Made by a program: the position numbers and the translations under genes. The notes beneath the pieces are model-generated. The model ran no database searches. It was not told the DNA's origin and was given only the letters and a program-made list of their open reading frames with translations. From NCBI GenBank assembly GCA_026706395.1, contig JAPOYU010000031.1, positions 1-46,187 of the forward strand: a stretch of 46,187 nucleotides of DNA, written 5' to 3'. Below are positions 1 through 8,933 of the stretch, piece after piece. The stretch comes from Chloroflexota bacterium (GTDB lineage: Bacteria; Chloroflexota; Anaerolineae; Aggregatilineales; Phototrophicaceae). Each line of letters begins with the position of its first letter. Position 1 is the stretch's first letter.

Positions 1-36
1 AGAGCCGAGATTGAGCGCATGAGACAGTTTGTCCAT
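1..36 (-). CDS. Possible 5' end of a gene leaving the left edge
   Basis: On the minus strand an ATG at 36 opens a frame with no stop to the window edge, reading MDKLSHALNLGS. No Shine-Dalgarno lies upstream, but GATACACT sits about 10 bases before the ATG and could be a -10 box of a leaderless transcript. Only 12 codons are visible, so the product cannot be named, and chance is a real alternative. Confidence 0.25.
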   Translation of the reverse strand, partial: MDKLSHALNLGS

Positions 37-135
37 AGGGACAGTGTATCATCATTCTGAGCGGAAGGGAAGAACAAATGTTCCTCTGTTCCGTACTGGT
101 CTTTTTATCTCTCCTCAGCCGCCGAGGCAATTGCC

Positions 136-1119
136 TTAGTCAGCCAGGATCGCTTCGATTCTCGCCAGTTCGTCGGCGCTGAATTCGAGGTTATCAAGCG
201 CGCGGACCGCGTCGGCGATCTGCTCGGGTTTGCTGGCGCCGATCAACGTAGAGGTCATCTCCGGATGGCGGAGGGTCCAGGCGAGCGCAAGCTGCGCCAT
301 GTTCTGCCCGCGTTCGCTGGCAATGGCGTTGAGTTGGCTGACTTTGTCGAGCTTTTGCCGCGCCAGGCGGTCGCCCCAATCATGCTTGACCGCGCGGGAA
401 TCGTCAGGCTTTGCGCCAATGTATTTGTTCGTCAAGATGCCTTGATCGAGCGGTGAGAAGCCGATACAGCCGATGCCCTCGTCGCCGAGCGCATCGAGCA
501 AGCCGTCTTCTATCCAGCGGTCGAACATATTGTAGCGCGGCTGATGGATAAGGCAGGGCGTGCCAAGCTCCTTGAGGATGCGCGCCGCCTCGCGCGTTTG
601 TTCGGGCCGGTAACTGGAGATGCCGATGTAGAGGGCGCGTCCGCTGCGGACGATGGCGTCGAGGGCGCCCATGGTTTCTTCCAGCGGCGTATCGGGATCA
701 TATCGATGGCTATAGAAGATATCGAAGTAATCGAGACCGGTCCGCTTCAGGCTCTGGTCACAGCTGGCGATGAGGTACTTCCGCGAGCCCCACTCGCCAT
801 AGGGACCGGGCCACATCAGGTAGCCGGCTTTGTTGGAGATGACCAGCTCGTCGCGATATGGCGCGAGGTCGTCGCGGTAGATCTGGCCGAAAGTCTCTTC
901 GGCCGAACCGGGCGGCGGCCCGTAATTGTTGGCGATGTCGATATGGGTGATGCCGAGATCGAAGGCGGCGCGCAGCATTTCACGCGAGTTTTCGATGGTA
1001 TCGACGCCGCCGAAATTCCACCAGATGCCGAGAGAAATTGCCGGCAGCAGCAGTCCGCTGCGCCCGCTGCGCCGGTATGTCATCGTGTCATAACGCTCGT
1101 CAGCCGCCCGGTAAACCAT
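136..1119 (-). CDS. Aldo/keto reductase, YghZ/Gpr-like
   Basis: This is a cytosolic NADPH-dependent reductase of 327 residues in the aldo/keto reductase superfamily, closest in my reading to YghZ (L-glyceraldehyde-3-phosphate reductase). The catalytic tetrad is visible: Asp61 and Tyr66 in DIANNYG, Lys97 in SNKAG and His138 in YSHRYD. The family features EETFGQIY and WGSRKYLIASCDQSL are also present. The C-terminal GASKPEQI stretch is the cofactor-phosphate binding loop. The chosen ATG has GGAG six bases upstream; a second ATG at codon 13 would also fit the family start (MTYRRSGRSG). The gene has its own promoter at 1161-1189 and stands alone, divergent from the membrane-protein operon. The physiological substrate is not shown by the sequence. 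Confidence 0.9.
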   Translation of the reverse strand: MVYRAADERYDTMTYRRSGRSGLLLPAISLGIWWNFGGVDTIENSREMLRAAFDLGITHIDIANNYGPPPGSAEETFGQIYRDDLAPYRDELVISNKAGYLMWPGPYGEWGSRKYLIASCDQSLKRTGLDYFDIFYSHRYDPDTPLEETMGALDAIVRSGRALYIGISSYRPEQTREAARILKELGTPCLIHQPRYNMFDRWIEDGLLDALGDEGIGCIGFSPLDQGILTNKYIGAKPDDSRAVKHDWGDRLARQKLDKVSQLNAIASERGQNMAQLALAWTLRHPEMTSTLIGASKPEQIADAVRALDNLEFSADELARIEAILAD

Positions 1120-1442
1120 GTTCCGCTCCTTGTGTCCGCTCCGGTTGAATTACCGCGAATACTATAGCGCATCGGCATAGAGTTCCCAAGTGCAGCGGGT
1201 GGAGATGATCAGCGACGGGCGAATGGTGGCAACAGAACGTAATGAGCGCCGGATGAGCTCCCCTTAATCTCGCCAATTGTCCCGCAATCGCACTCACGAC
1301 AGAGAGTGGCAGCATGTTACAATGGGCGCGGATTCGGGATCGCCGGCCAGACAGCCGGGGTCCCTGCCAGCAAAACGAGTATTCGAGCGACAGAAGAGGC
1401 GCGTGGGCAGCCGCAAGACCGCCTGTCGCCCCTTAAGTCGGC
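1120..1442. other. Divergent intergenic region
   Basis: These 323 bases separate the aldo/keto reductase from the membrane-protein operon. The reductase promoter (1161-1189) is clear. For the rightward operon the only candidate is a TACAAT -10 at 1318-1323 with no good -35. I see no RNA gene or conserved small protein; the open frames across it look like chance. Confidence 0.5.
1161..1189 (-). promoter_or_regulatory. Sigma70-type promoter of the aldo/keto reductase
   Basis: On the minus strand, TTGGGA (1184-1189) and TATAGT (1161-1166) are separated by exactly 17 bases. They lie about 45 bases upstream of the reductase ATG. Confidence 0.6.
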
Positions 1443-3989
1443 ATGGTTTTGGGTTTGGTGACGAAGGTGAGACAGAAGGTATCGCGACTGCGGGCGGAGT
1501 GTGTGTTGGTCTTCAGCATCGTTCTGATGCTGTTCGTCTGGTCGCCCGCGGCGGCGCAGGACAATTTCCGCGATGTGATCGAAATGTCGGTGGAAGTCGG
1601 CTTTGATTCCACCTTCCGGCCCGGCGATTGGACACCGGTGGTCATTAGGCTCAAGAACAACGGCGAGTCGCTCACCGGACGCGTCGTCATCCGCCCGGAA
1701 ACATCGGGCACGGTCGTCGGCAACGCCTTCGGCAGTCCGGTAGAATTGCCCAGCGGCGCCGAGAAATCCGCGCTGCTGAATATCCGCGCGCGGTCCTTTC
1801 CCGACAAGATCCGCGTGGAATTAATCGATAAGGCCGGAGCGGTGCGCGCGGTGCAAGATGCGGGCCTGGTCGACCTCAGCCCGCAAGATCAGCTATTCGC
1901 GGTCGTCATCGGACCGAATACCGCGCCGCTCAATCTGAGCGCTGTACACATCGGCGGCTTTGAAGCGGAGCAGGCGATCTGGGCGGTCCATGACATCCCG
2001 GAATTCGGCGCATCGCTGGAATCACTCGACATGATCCTGCTGATCAATATCGACAGCGAGAGCTTGTCGAGCGGGCAGCGCCAGGCCATCCGGCACTGGG
2101 TGGAAGGTGGAGGACACTTGATCGTCGCCGGCGGTCCTTCCGCGCTCATCACCACGTCCGGCTTGACGGAGATTCTCCCGCTGCAGCCAGCGGACAGCCA
2201 AACCGTTGACGATCTAAGCAGCCTGGCGCGCTATGCCGGCGATAATCAGGCGGGCTTGACACAACGGGCGGTAATCGCGCTAGGCGAGGTCCATGAGGAG
2301 GCCAGGGTCCTGGTCGAGCAGGACGGCATTCCGCTGCTGCTGCGGCGCGAACTCGGCGCGGGACTGGTCGATTTCATCGCGGCCGATCCGACCCTGGAGC
2401 CATTGCTGAGTTGGGACAACCTGAGCGATCTATGGCTTAAACTGCTGGCGACGCGGGCGCCGCACCCCGCCTGGCGAGAGGGCTTCACGCGGCCGGACTG
2501 GGGCGCGGAGGCGGTGGCGAATTTGCCGGGGGTGGATCTTTTGCCGCCCATGCAGACTCTTTGCCTGTTCCTCGCGGCATACATCGGGCTTATCGGTCCG
2601 CTCAATTACATTATTTTGTCTCGCTTGAGGCGCAACGGCTGGGGCTGGTTTACGATTCCGCTGGTGATCGTCTGCTTCGCCATCATCGCCTGGACAGTCG
2701 GTTTCAACTTGCGCGGCACGGAGATTATCCTCAGTCGGCTGACATTTGTAGAGGCCTATGCGGATAGTGAGGAGGCGCAGACGCATCAGTTTGTCGGTTT
2801 GCTGTCGCCGCGGCGCGCCACGTATTCGCTGACGGCGCCGGAGGGGCATTCCCTGGCCGTTGCCGGCGCGACAACACCGAGCAGCATATTCGCCAGCAAT
2901 ACGATTCAGACAGCCACCGAGATTTGGCAGGGCACGAGTTTCGGCGCGCGCGACTTCACAGTTGACGGCGGCATATTCGCCAATTTCTCCCTGTCCGGCC
3001 GGATCGCCAAACCGGCGATAGGGGGCAGTTTCACCCTGGATTACGAGATTCTGGAGAGCGGCCGAATGGTCGGCGCTTATCAAGGCGCGCTCAGCAATCA
3101 GAGCGATGTAACCTTGCGGGACGCGGTCCTGATCGGCGAAGGCTTGGTTCATCCGTTGGAACGCGATCTGGCGCCGGGGGAAATCATCACCCTGGGGCGG
3201 GAAGAACTGCGGGTGGATGTCGCCGACAGGCCGGCGCAGCCCAACCCGCTCGAACTGCGCTTATCGGCAATCGGGTCGAGTTTGTCGCCCTTCTCCGGCA
3301 GCAGTCACAACATGTCGATCAAGCATGTACAGGGCGAGCGCTATATGCGCAGCCGCGGCTTCTTGCGCGCCGAATCCACCGCTGACCGGCAGGCAGCCCG
3401 GGAACAGGCCTTCCTCGCCAGTTTTATGCTGGATCAGTTTCAATCGGTAGCGCGAGGCACACGATTGTTTCTCGCCGGCTGGAGCGACGCCTGGGGCCGC
3501 GACTTGACGATAAGCGGCGCAGGCTGGTCTTCCATAGACACCAGCTTGTATATCATCGAACTTGATGTCGAAATCGAGCTGCCGCGGGAACGCGCCACAT
3601 TGACGTCGGAGCATTTCAGTTGGATCACGCTGGACAGGCAGGGCATCACTGACAATGGCACGGACAATTTCAGCCTGTTCGAAGGGCAGAGTGTGGAGTT
3701 CCTGTTCCATCCGCTGCCGGGTTTGGCGCTGGATGTCGTTGATCGGTTGCTGGTCGATGTCGATCGCGGCGGCGGCTTCGCTCAGGCGCTGGCGGTCGAG
3801 CTGTATGACTGGACGCGAGGCGAGTATGAAACTTTCCCCTTCAGCGACGGCGGCGACCTGGAGTTTAGCCAACCGGGGCGCTTCCTGGGCCCGGGCAATG
3901 CGGTGCGAATCCGCCTGGAGTATGGCGATGGCTTCGGCACCTTGCGCGTCCGAAATATCAGAATTGAGCAGACCGGGCGCTATTACTAG
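1443..3989 (+). CDS. Large secreted/membrane-anchored protein partnered with an ABC ATPase
   Basis: The product is 848 residues and I do not recognise a named family. The N-terminus is a signal peptide or anchor, with a hydrophobic run ending SPAAAQ near residue 39. A beta-rich domain follows (about 45-150), then an alpha/beta region reminiscent of the GATase-like fold of gliding-motility and DUF4350-type proteins, with an HWVEGGGHLIVAGG strand-turn near 219-232. Two transmembrane helices lie near residues 370-392 and 401-421. The rest (430-848) is beta-rich and extracytoplasmic. The stop is 20 bases before an ABC ATPase, so the two are probably cotranscribed. Two helices are too few for a classical permease, so this may be a transporter-associated or envelope sensor subunit. 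No strong ribosome site precedes the ATG, so the start is uncertain; GTG at 1458 or 1467 are alternatives. Confidence 0.75.
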   Translation: MVLGLVTKVRQKVSRLRAECVLVFSIVLMLFVWSPAAAQDNFRDVIEMSVEVGFDSTFRPGDWTPVVIRLKNNGESLTGRVVIRPETSGTVVGNAFGSPVELPSGAEKSALLNIRARSFPDKIRVELIDKAGAVRAVQDAGLVDLSPQDQLFAVVIGPNTAPLNLSAVHIGGFEAEQAIWAVHDIPEFGASLESLDMILLINIDSESLSSGQRQAIRHWVEGGGHLIVAGGPSALITTSGLTEILPLQPADSQTVDDLSSLARYAGDNQAGLTQRAVIALGEVHEEARVLVEQDGIPLLLRRELGAGLVDFIAADPTLEPLLSWDNLSDLWLKLLATRAPHPAWREGFTRPDWGAEAVANLPGVDLLPPMQTLCLFLAAYIGLIGPLNYIILSRLRRNGWGWFTIPLVIVCFAIIAWTVGFNLRGTEIILSRLTFVEAYADSEEAQTHQFVGLLSPRRATYSLTAPEGHSLAVAGATTPSSIFASNTIQTATEIWQGTSFGARDFTVDGGIFANFSLSGRIAKPAIGGSFTLDYEILESGRMVGAYQGALSNQSDVTLRDAVLIGEGLVHPLERDLAPGEIITLGREELRVDVADRPAQPNPLELRLSAIGSSLSPFSGSSHNMSIKHVQGERYMRSRGFLRAESTADRQAAREQAFLASFMLDQFQSVARGTRLFLAGWSDAWGRDLTISGAGWSSIDTSLYIIELDVEIELPRERATLTSEHFSWITLDRQGITDNGTDNFSLFEGQSVEFLFHPLPGLALDVVDRLLVDVDRGGGFAQALAVELYDWTRGEYETFPFSDGGDLEFSQPGRFLGPGNAVRIRLEYGDGFGTLRVRNIRIEQTGRYY

Positions 3990-4009
3990 CGTTCGATTGG
4001 GAAAAGGCG

Positions 4010-4966
4010 ATGGACTGGATCATCAAGACCTACGACTTGCATAAGTCCTTCGGTAATTTTGAGGCTTTGCGGGGAATCTCGTTGGAAGTGCCGGCCGGTT
4101 CCATTTATGGCTTCGTCGGCCCAAACGGCGCTGGGAAAACGACCACGATGCGGATCCTGACCACCTTGACTCGTCCATCAAGCGGACAGGCTTGGGTCGC
4201 GGGGCATTCCGTGTTGGAAGATCGGCGGGCGGTGCGGCGGGCCATCGGCTACATGCCGGACGAATTCGGCGTGTATGAGGACCTGCGCGTCTGGGAGTAT
4301 CTGGACTTTTTCGCCGCTTGCTACGATATCCCTGAAAACGAGCGCAAAGTGCTGGTGGCGGACTTGCTTGAGCTGGTTGACTTGCAGCATCGGCGCGAAG
4401 AAATGGTGGACAAGCTCAGCCGCGGCATGAAGCAGCGCTTGTCGCTGGCGCGCACGCTGGCGCACGATCCGCAGGTGCTGATACTTGATGAGCCGGCCTC
4501 GGGCCTGGATCCCCGCGCGCGGGTCGAAATCCGCGAGTTGTTGGGCGAGCTGGCCAATATGGGCAAGACGATATTCTTTTCGTCGCATATCCTGGCCGAT
4601 GTGGAAGATGTTTGCTCGCATATCGGCATCGTCGAAGCGGGCGAGCTAATCATGCAGGGCAGCATTGATGACTTGAAATTGCAGTTGATGGCGCATCGGG
4701 AAATCGTGATCACAGTCATGGACCACGGTGTGGCGGAAGCGGTGACGAGCCTGGTGAGCGAGATCGGGCAAGTCGTCGCGGCTGAGATAATCACGCCGAA
4801 GAACGGGCGCGCGCGGGTACGGGTCGACTTCGCCGGCAACGACGAAGAACTGGGCGCGCTGAGCCGGCGTCTGTACGAGGCCGATGTCCTTGTGCTGGGG
4901 TTCAATGAAGAAGAAAAAGATTTGGAGCACATGTTCATGCGCGTCACTCGCGGCTTGGTAACATAG
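4010..4966 (+). CDS. ABC transporter ATP-binding protein (ABC-2 type)
   Basis: This is a 318-residue nucleotide-binding subunit of an ABC-2-type exporter. Walker A is GPNGAGKTT (about 37-45), the signature is LSRGMKQR, Walker B is VLILDEP, and the H-loop is in SSHIL. A C-terminal extension of about 90 residues matches the DUF4162-like tail common in CcmA/NatA-type ATPases. It lies 20 bases after the large membrane protein and 18 bases before iolB. No permease gene with six transmembrane helices is next to it, so its membrane partner is either the upstream protein or encoded elsewhere. Confidence 0.92.
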   Translation: MDWIIKTYDLHKSFGNFEALRGISLEVPAGSIYGFVGPNGAGKTTTMRILTTLTRPSSGQAWVAGHSVLEDRRAVRRAIGYMPDEFGVYEDLRVWEYLDFFAACYDIPENERKVLVADLLELVDLQHRREEMVDKLSRGMKQRLSLARTLAHDPQVLILDEPASGLDPRARVEIRELLGELANMGKTIFFSSHILADVEDVCSHIGIVEAGELIMQGSIDDLKLQLMAHREIVITVMDHGVAEAVTSLVSEIGQVVAAEIITPKNGRARVRVDFAGNDEELGALSRRLYEADVLVLGFNEEEKDLEHMFMRVTRGLVT

Positions 4967-4984
4967 GGCAAAGGATAAGCGAAT

Positions 4985-5881
4985 ATGGCGATCTACAACG
5001 CCGCCAGCTTACACTTCCCGTCCGACGATAAGGGCAGAGCGGGCGCGTTCGCCGCCTTGGACGCCAAGCGGGCCGGTTGGGATACCATGAACTTCGCCGC
5101 TGTGCGCCTGGGTGAAGGCAGGACTTTCGAGGTCGCCATTGATACGTTTGAGTATGTGGCGGTCGTTTTGAGCGGTCGCTGCAATATCCGGACGAACAAA
5201 GGCGACTACGAAAGCGTGGGCAGGCGGAACAGTGTCTTCACCGGCTTGCCTTATGCCGTCTACCTGCCGCCGAACACAGAATTCGCAATCGAATCATTGA
5301 GCGAGGATTTCGAATTCGCCTCTTGCTGGGCGCCATCCGAGCGGGAGACGGAGCCTCAACTCATTAGGCCGCGGGATATTGAGGTGCAATTGCTCGGCGG
5401 CGGCAATTGCTCGCGGCAAATGTGCCGCATCATCGGCGGGGGATTCCCGGCCGATCGTCTGCTGGTTTATGAGCTGTATACGCCCGGCGGCAACTGGTCG
5501 AGCTATCCGCCGCACAAGCATGACACGCACAGGACCGACGAGCGCGGAACGGTGCTGGAGGCGCAGTTGAACCGCTTCAGCTTCTATAAGTTCGATCGAC
5601 CAACCGGATATGCCTATCAGCGGGTCTATGCCGCCGACGGGAGCTGGGATGTGCAGATGATGGCGCGTCAGCACGATATCATTCTTATGCCGGCCGGCTA
5701 CTATACGATGGTCAGCGCCCCGGGCACGACGACTTATACTTTGAACTTCCTGGCGGGCTCGACGCGCGAGTTCGCCTATAGCGAAGACCCCGATTTCAGT
5801 TGGGTACGCGATACGCTGCCCGGCGTCGACCCGCGCCTGCCGCTGGTGGATTTGGGTATGGAGATCGGGCACGCCGGATAG
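4985..5881 (+). CDS. iolB: 5-deoxy-glucuronate isomerase (IolB)
   Basis: IolB converts 5-deoxy-D-glucuronate to 5-dehydro-2-deoxy-D-gluconate (DKG) in myo-inositol catabolism. The 298-residue product is full length. It carries the metal-binding stretch TPGGNWSSYPPHKHD, with His177 and His179 as likely ligands, followed by an RTDERGTVLEA region and the bicupin pattern of the KduI/IolB family. An AAAGGA ribosome site lies nine bases before the ATG. It follows the ABC ATPase by 18 bases and is probably in the same transcript. The other inositol genes are not adjacent, but an IolE-like gene lies at 39.5 kb. Confidence 0.9.
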   Translation: MAIYNAASLHFPSDDKGRAGAFAALDAKRAGWDTMNFAAVRLGEGRTFEVAIDTFEYVAVVLSGRCNIRTNKGDYESVGRRNSVFTGLPYAVYLPPNTEFAIESLSEDFEFASCWAPSERETEPQLIRPRDIEVQLLGGGNCSRQMCRIIGGGFPADRLLVYELYTPGGNWSSYPPHKHDTHRTDERGTVLEAQLNRFSFYKFDRPTGYAYQRVYAADGSWDVQMMARQHDIILMPAGYYTMVSAPGTTTYTLNFLAGSTREFAYSEDPDFSWVRDTLPGVDPRLPLVDLGMEIGHAG

Positions 5882-6036
5882 CCAGTTGGCTTCGCTTTCC
5901 TCCAGCAATCAACATTTATACGCGCATAGGCGCCGCCATAATGCCTGGCGCTGCGTCAGCGTGTTTCATAGACCCGTGCTAGACTGACACTCGAAATTGA
6001 TGACTTCGACTTGCAACAGAAAGACGAGGAGCGAGC

Positions 6037-7659
6037 ATGCGCCGTCAATACGTTTTGATACTTACCATGATAGTGCTGCTGTCACTGGGATCAGCCACAG
6101 TGATGGCTCAACAAATCCATGTCGTGCAAAAGGGCGAAACACTGTTCAGCATCTCGCAGCGATACGGCCGCACAGTAGATGAAATTGCGCAAGCGAATGG
6201 TTTGAGCGAACCCTACATTATACATGCCGGCAACCAGCTCACGATACCGCCAGTGGGCGGCGCGCCCCAAGACCCCGCCCCGGCGCCGGTGCAGGAGCAG
6301 CCAACCGGCACGACCACGTACACCGTTCAGCGCGGCGACAGCCTATCCATCATCGCGGCAAAGTTCGGCATAACTTACATTGAACTGGCGCGGATGAACA
6401 ATATAGCTGATCCGGATGTCCTCCACGTCGGGCAGGTGCTGCAAGTCCCGGCCCCCGCGGGAACACAGGCGCCAGCCGATACCGGCACGACACCGCCCGC
6501 GACCCAGCCGACCCTCGGCACTTACATCGTACAGCGTGGTGATTCCCTTGCGACCATCGCGGCGCAATTCAACACCAACTACATTGAACTGGCGCGTTTG
6601 AACGGCATCACCGATCCGGATGTCTTGCGGGTAGGCCAAGTCCTGAAAGTGCCGGGAGCGCCACCGCCGCCCGAAGAGACGGCTGCGCCAGAGACAACCG
6701 GCGCGCCACCGCCCAGCACAGCCAATACCGGCGGCTTCGAATTGGGTGGCCAGGCGCTAAGCTTTGCGCATCCCGGCCACATGAAGAATGCGGGCATGAC
6801 CTGGGTCAAGCGGCAAGTCAAGTGGCATGGCAACGAACCGGCCAGCAACTTCCAGCATTTGATCGACAGCGCCCGCAGCAACGGCTTTAAGGTGTTGCTG
6901 AGCGTTATCGGCGAAAAGGATCAGATCGCGGGCAATCCGGGCGGCTTCTATCAGAACTTCGCTAATTTCCTGGCTGACTTGGCGCGAGGCGGCGCGGATG
7001 CCATCGAAGTCTGGAACGAGATGAATATTGAGCGAGAGTGGCCAGCCGGGCAGATCAGCGGCGCCAACTACGTACAGATGCTCAGCGCCGCGTACAACGC
7101 GATCAAATCCGCCAGTCCGGGCACACTGGTGATCAGCGGCGCGCCTGCGCCCACGGGTTTCTTCCAGGGCTGCAGTCCCAATGGCGGCGATGATGACTGC
7201 TATTTGCGACAGATGCAGGCGGCCGGCGCAGCCAACTATATGGATTGCGTCGGCGTCCACTACAACGCCGGCATCGTCCCGCCCGATGCGACCAGCGGCG
7301 CGCCCGTCGGCAGTTCCGGGCACTACTCCTGGTATCTGCCGCGCATGATGACCTTGTATCGGAGCTTCTTCCCGAGCAAGCCGCTCTGCTTCACCGAGCT
7401 GGGCTATCTGAGCGCTGAGGGTTATGGGCCGCTGCCCGGCGGATTCGCTTGGGCATCGGGCAATACAGTAGCGGAGCAGGCGGCCTGGCTGGCCGGCGCG
7501 GTCCATCGTCTGCGCGGCTCGGGTTACGTCCGCCTGTATATCGTTTGGAATGTCGACGCCACGTATTATGCTTCGGATCCGCAAGCGGGTTATGCCATCG
7601 TGCGACCCGGCGGCGGCTGCCCGGCTTGCGATTCGCTGAGAGGAGCGATGGGCGGCTAG
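6037..7659 (+). CDS. Secreted triple-LysM glycoside hydrolase-like protein
   Basis: The 540-residue protein has a signal peptide (about 1-25, ending VMAQ). Three LysM modules follow, at about 27-70, 93-138 and 158-203, each reading VQ(K/R)G(E/D)(T/S)L, with Pro/Thr/Ala-rich linkers. The C-terminal domain (about 235-540) is a TIM-barrel glycosidase of the clan-A type. WNEMN supplies the likely acid/base Glu328 and FTELGY the likely nucleophile Glu454. LysM domains bind peptidoglycan or chitin-like glycans, so the enzyme probably works at the cell surface; the exact substrate is not visible. GAGGAG sits five bases before the ATG and a strong terminator follows, so it is a single-gene unit. Confidence 0.85.
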   Translation: MRRQYVLILTMIVLLSLGSATVMAQQIHVVQKGETLFSISQRYGRTVDEIAQANGLSEPYIIHAGNQLTIPPVGGAPQDPAPAPVQEQPTGTTTYTVQRGDSLSIIAAKFGITYIELARMNNIADPDVLHVGQVLQVPAPAGTQAPADTGTTPPATQPTLGTYIVQRGDSLATIAAQFNTNYIELARLNGITDPDVLRVGQVLKVPGAPPPPEETAAPETTGAPPPSTANTGGFELGGQALSFAHPGHMKNAGMTWVKRQVKWHGNEPASNFQHLIDSARSNGFKVLLSVIGEKDQIAGNPGGFYQNFANFLADLARGGADAIEVWNEMNIEREWPAGQISGANYVQMLSAAYNAIKSASPGTLVISGAPAPTGFFQGCSPNGGDDDCYLRQMQAAGAANYMDCVGVHYNAGIVPPDATSGAPVGSSGHYSWYLPRMMTLYRSFFPSKPLCFTELGYLSAEGYGPLPGGFAWASGNTVAEQAAWLAGAVHRLRGSGYVRLYIVWNVDATYYASDPQAGYAIVRPGGGCPACDSLRGAMGG

Positions 7660-7681
7660 TCCGATACGTTAGCACGGCAAG

Positions 7682-7714
7682 AGGGCGAGGCCAGCGAGTC
7701 TCGCCCTTTTTTAT
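7682..7714 (+). terminator. Rho-independent terminator of the LysM glycosidase gene
   Basis: AGGGCGAG (7682-7689) pairs perfectly with CTCGCCCT (7700-7707) and is followed by a run of T, 23 bases after the stop codon. Confidence 0.85.
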
Positions 7715-7728
7715 TTGACGCGGTTGGC

Positions 7729-7753
7729 GGGCGACTCACAGAGTCGTCCCTAC
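7729..7753. repeat. REP-like palindrome, copy 1
   Basis: GGGCGACTC (7729-7737) and GAGTCGTCC (7741-7749) form a nine-pair hairpin with one G-T pair and a three-base ACA loop, ending in CTAC. The right half resembles intergenic palindromes near 22.56, 23.65 and 43.02 kb. Confidence 0.5.
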
Positions 7754-7787
7754 ATGTCTACTACCTTTAGTTGCAGCGCATGGGGAT

Positions 7788-8105
7788 CTAGAGTTGATAA
7801 TCGCCGGTGACGCGCACGATTTTGTGGCTGTAGTTGTCTACATATTCGAAGAGCTTGGATTGCAGATCGGCCCAATCGGAACTGGTAATGATTTCACGCA
7901 TGGCGCTTGCATCTTCCGCGATAGCGCCCGCCATTATACGCGGCACATCGGAACTGGCATAAACGTTGTACCAGGCTTCGACAGGCGTCAGGCCGAGCTT
8001 GGTCGTATTGGGCACCCATTCCCGCATGACAAATTCAAAGTACTCCTGGTCCAAGCCGGGTTTGATGTCCCAAGTCATGAGGATCTTGACGTTTCCGTTT
8101 CGCAT
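7788..8105 (-). CDS. Small protein of unknown function, possible alpha/beta-barrel fold
   Basis: This 105-residue soluble protein has no family I can name. It starts MRNGNVKILMTWDIKPG and has the beta-alpha-beta rhythm of the dimeric alpha/beta-barrel (ABM/Dabb-like) superfamily: a first strand, a helix holding EYFEFVMREWVP, a second strand pair, and a C-terminal strand. No catalytic residues can be assigned. It is transcribed alone, with a TATACT -10 at 8144-8149 on the minus strand. The next upstream gene in the same direction, the MBL-fold protein, ends 78 bases away. Confidence 0.65.
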   Translation of the reverse strand: MRNGNVKILMTWDIKPGLDQEYFEFVMREWVPNTTKLGLTPVEAWYNVYASSDVPRIMAGAIAEDASAMREIITSSDWADLQSKLFEYVDNYSHKIVRVTGDYQL

Positions 8106-8143
8106 TGAGCGGCGCCCTTATCACAGATAGGTACTGTAAACCT

Positions 8144-8149
8144 AGTATA
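8144..8149 (-). promoter_or_regulatory. Possible -10 box for the 105-residue protein
   Basis: TATACT on the minus strand lies 39 bases before the ATG. No convincing -35 element is seen at 16-18 bases spacing. Confidence 0.35.
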
Positions 8150-8182
8150 GCGCAACTGGAGGGCAAATCGCCTTTGAAGCAC

Positions 8183-8818
8183 TCAACCGGCCGGCAGAAG
8201 GCAAATGACCTGCATCTGCTCGCCCAAGCCACCGGCGGTCACTCGGAGGGTATCTTGCCATTCCACGTTGGCGACGCCCATCGCCTTGAAGAAACCGTCG
8301 AGCGCGGCGTCAAATTCTTCTTTGTCCAGGTCGGCGGTGTGCATCGGCAGGACAAAGCTGGGTTCAATGATGTTGATCAGATCCGCCAGTTGATCGCCGC
8401 CTAACGCTGAGCCGATGGGCAGCAGGAGGACGTGTACTTGGTCGAACTGTTCGATGATGGATTGGTCCGGCAGTTGATGCAAGGCGCCCAAATGCAGGAA
8501 GTTCAGGCTGTTGGGATATTCAAAATGATAGGCAATGTTGCGCAGGGCCGTATCACTCTCGGCCGCGTGGATGTGCAGCGGAATGCCCGTGACGAAGAGT
8601 TCGCCGATTTCGTACTCGCCCGGCGCGGATATAACGTATTTGTCGCCACGAACGGCGTCGATCTGCTGCGCAGCGCGCTCATTGCTTATGGTCACGAGAT
8701 CAGCTTTCAAACCTCGCTGAGCCGGGTCCAGCGCCGGCTGATAGGGGTCGGTCAGGACGGTGGTATGCCCGCGTTCGGTAATGCGAAAGCAGCTATAGCC
8801 GTACCAGGTGATTTCCAA
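8183..8818 (-). CDS. MBL-fold protein with degenerate metal site
   Basis: The 211-residue protein has the full frame of the UlaG/YtkL-like metallo-beta-lactamase family: EITWYGYSCFRI at the start, TDPY near 24-27, APGEYEIGELFVTGIP near 65-80, and VLPMH near 156-160. The zinc-binding HxHxDH motif expected after VTIS is replaced by NERAAQ (about 46-51). The HLGDxGH-type second site reads HLGALHQ (109-115). Only His160 of the usual ligands clearly remains, so hydrolase activity is doubtful. The start is TTG, chosen because GGGAG lies eight bases upstream; no in-frame ATG fits the family N-terminus. It follows the ABC-F gene in the same direction, 115 bases downstream. Confidence 0.8.
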   Translation of the reverse strand: MEITWYGYSCFRITERGHTTVLTDPYQPALDPAQRGLKADLVTISNERAAQQIDAVRGDKYVISAPGEYEIGELFVTGIPLHIHAAESDTALRNIAYHFEYPNSLNFLHLGALHQLPDQSIIEQFDQVHVLLLPIGSALGGDQLADLINIIEPSFVLPMHTADLDKEEFDAALDGFFKAMGVANVEWQDTLRVTAGGLGEQMQVICLLPAG

Positions 8819-8933
8819 GATGCTTCTCCCACATGCACATGTCTATTTGGCGCTGCCGTTGGGCAAGGCGCTTATGCTGCAATGATACATCCGCCGCCGG
8901 GATTTGGCAGTCGAAAGTCGAGCCAAGGAGCGT

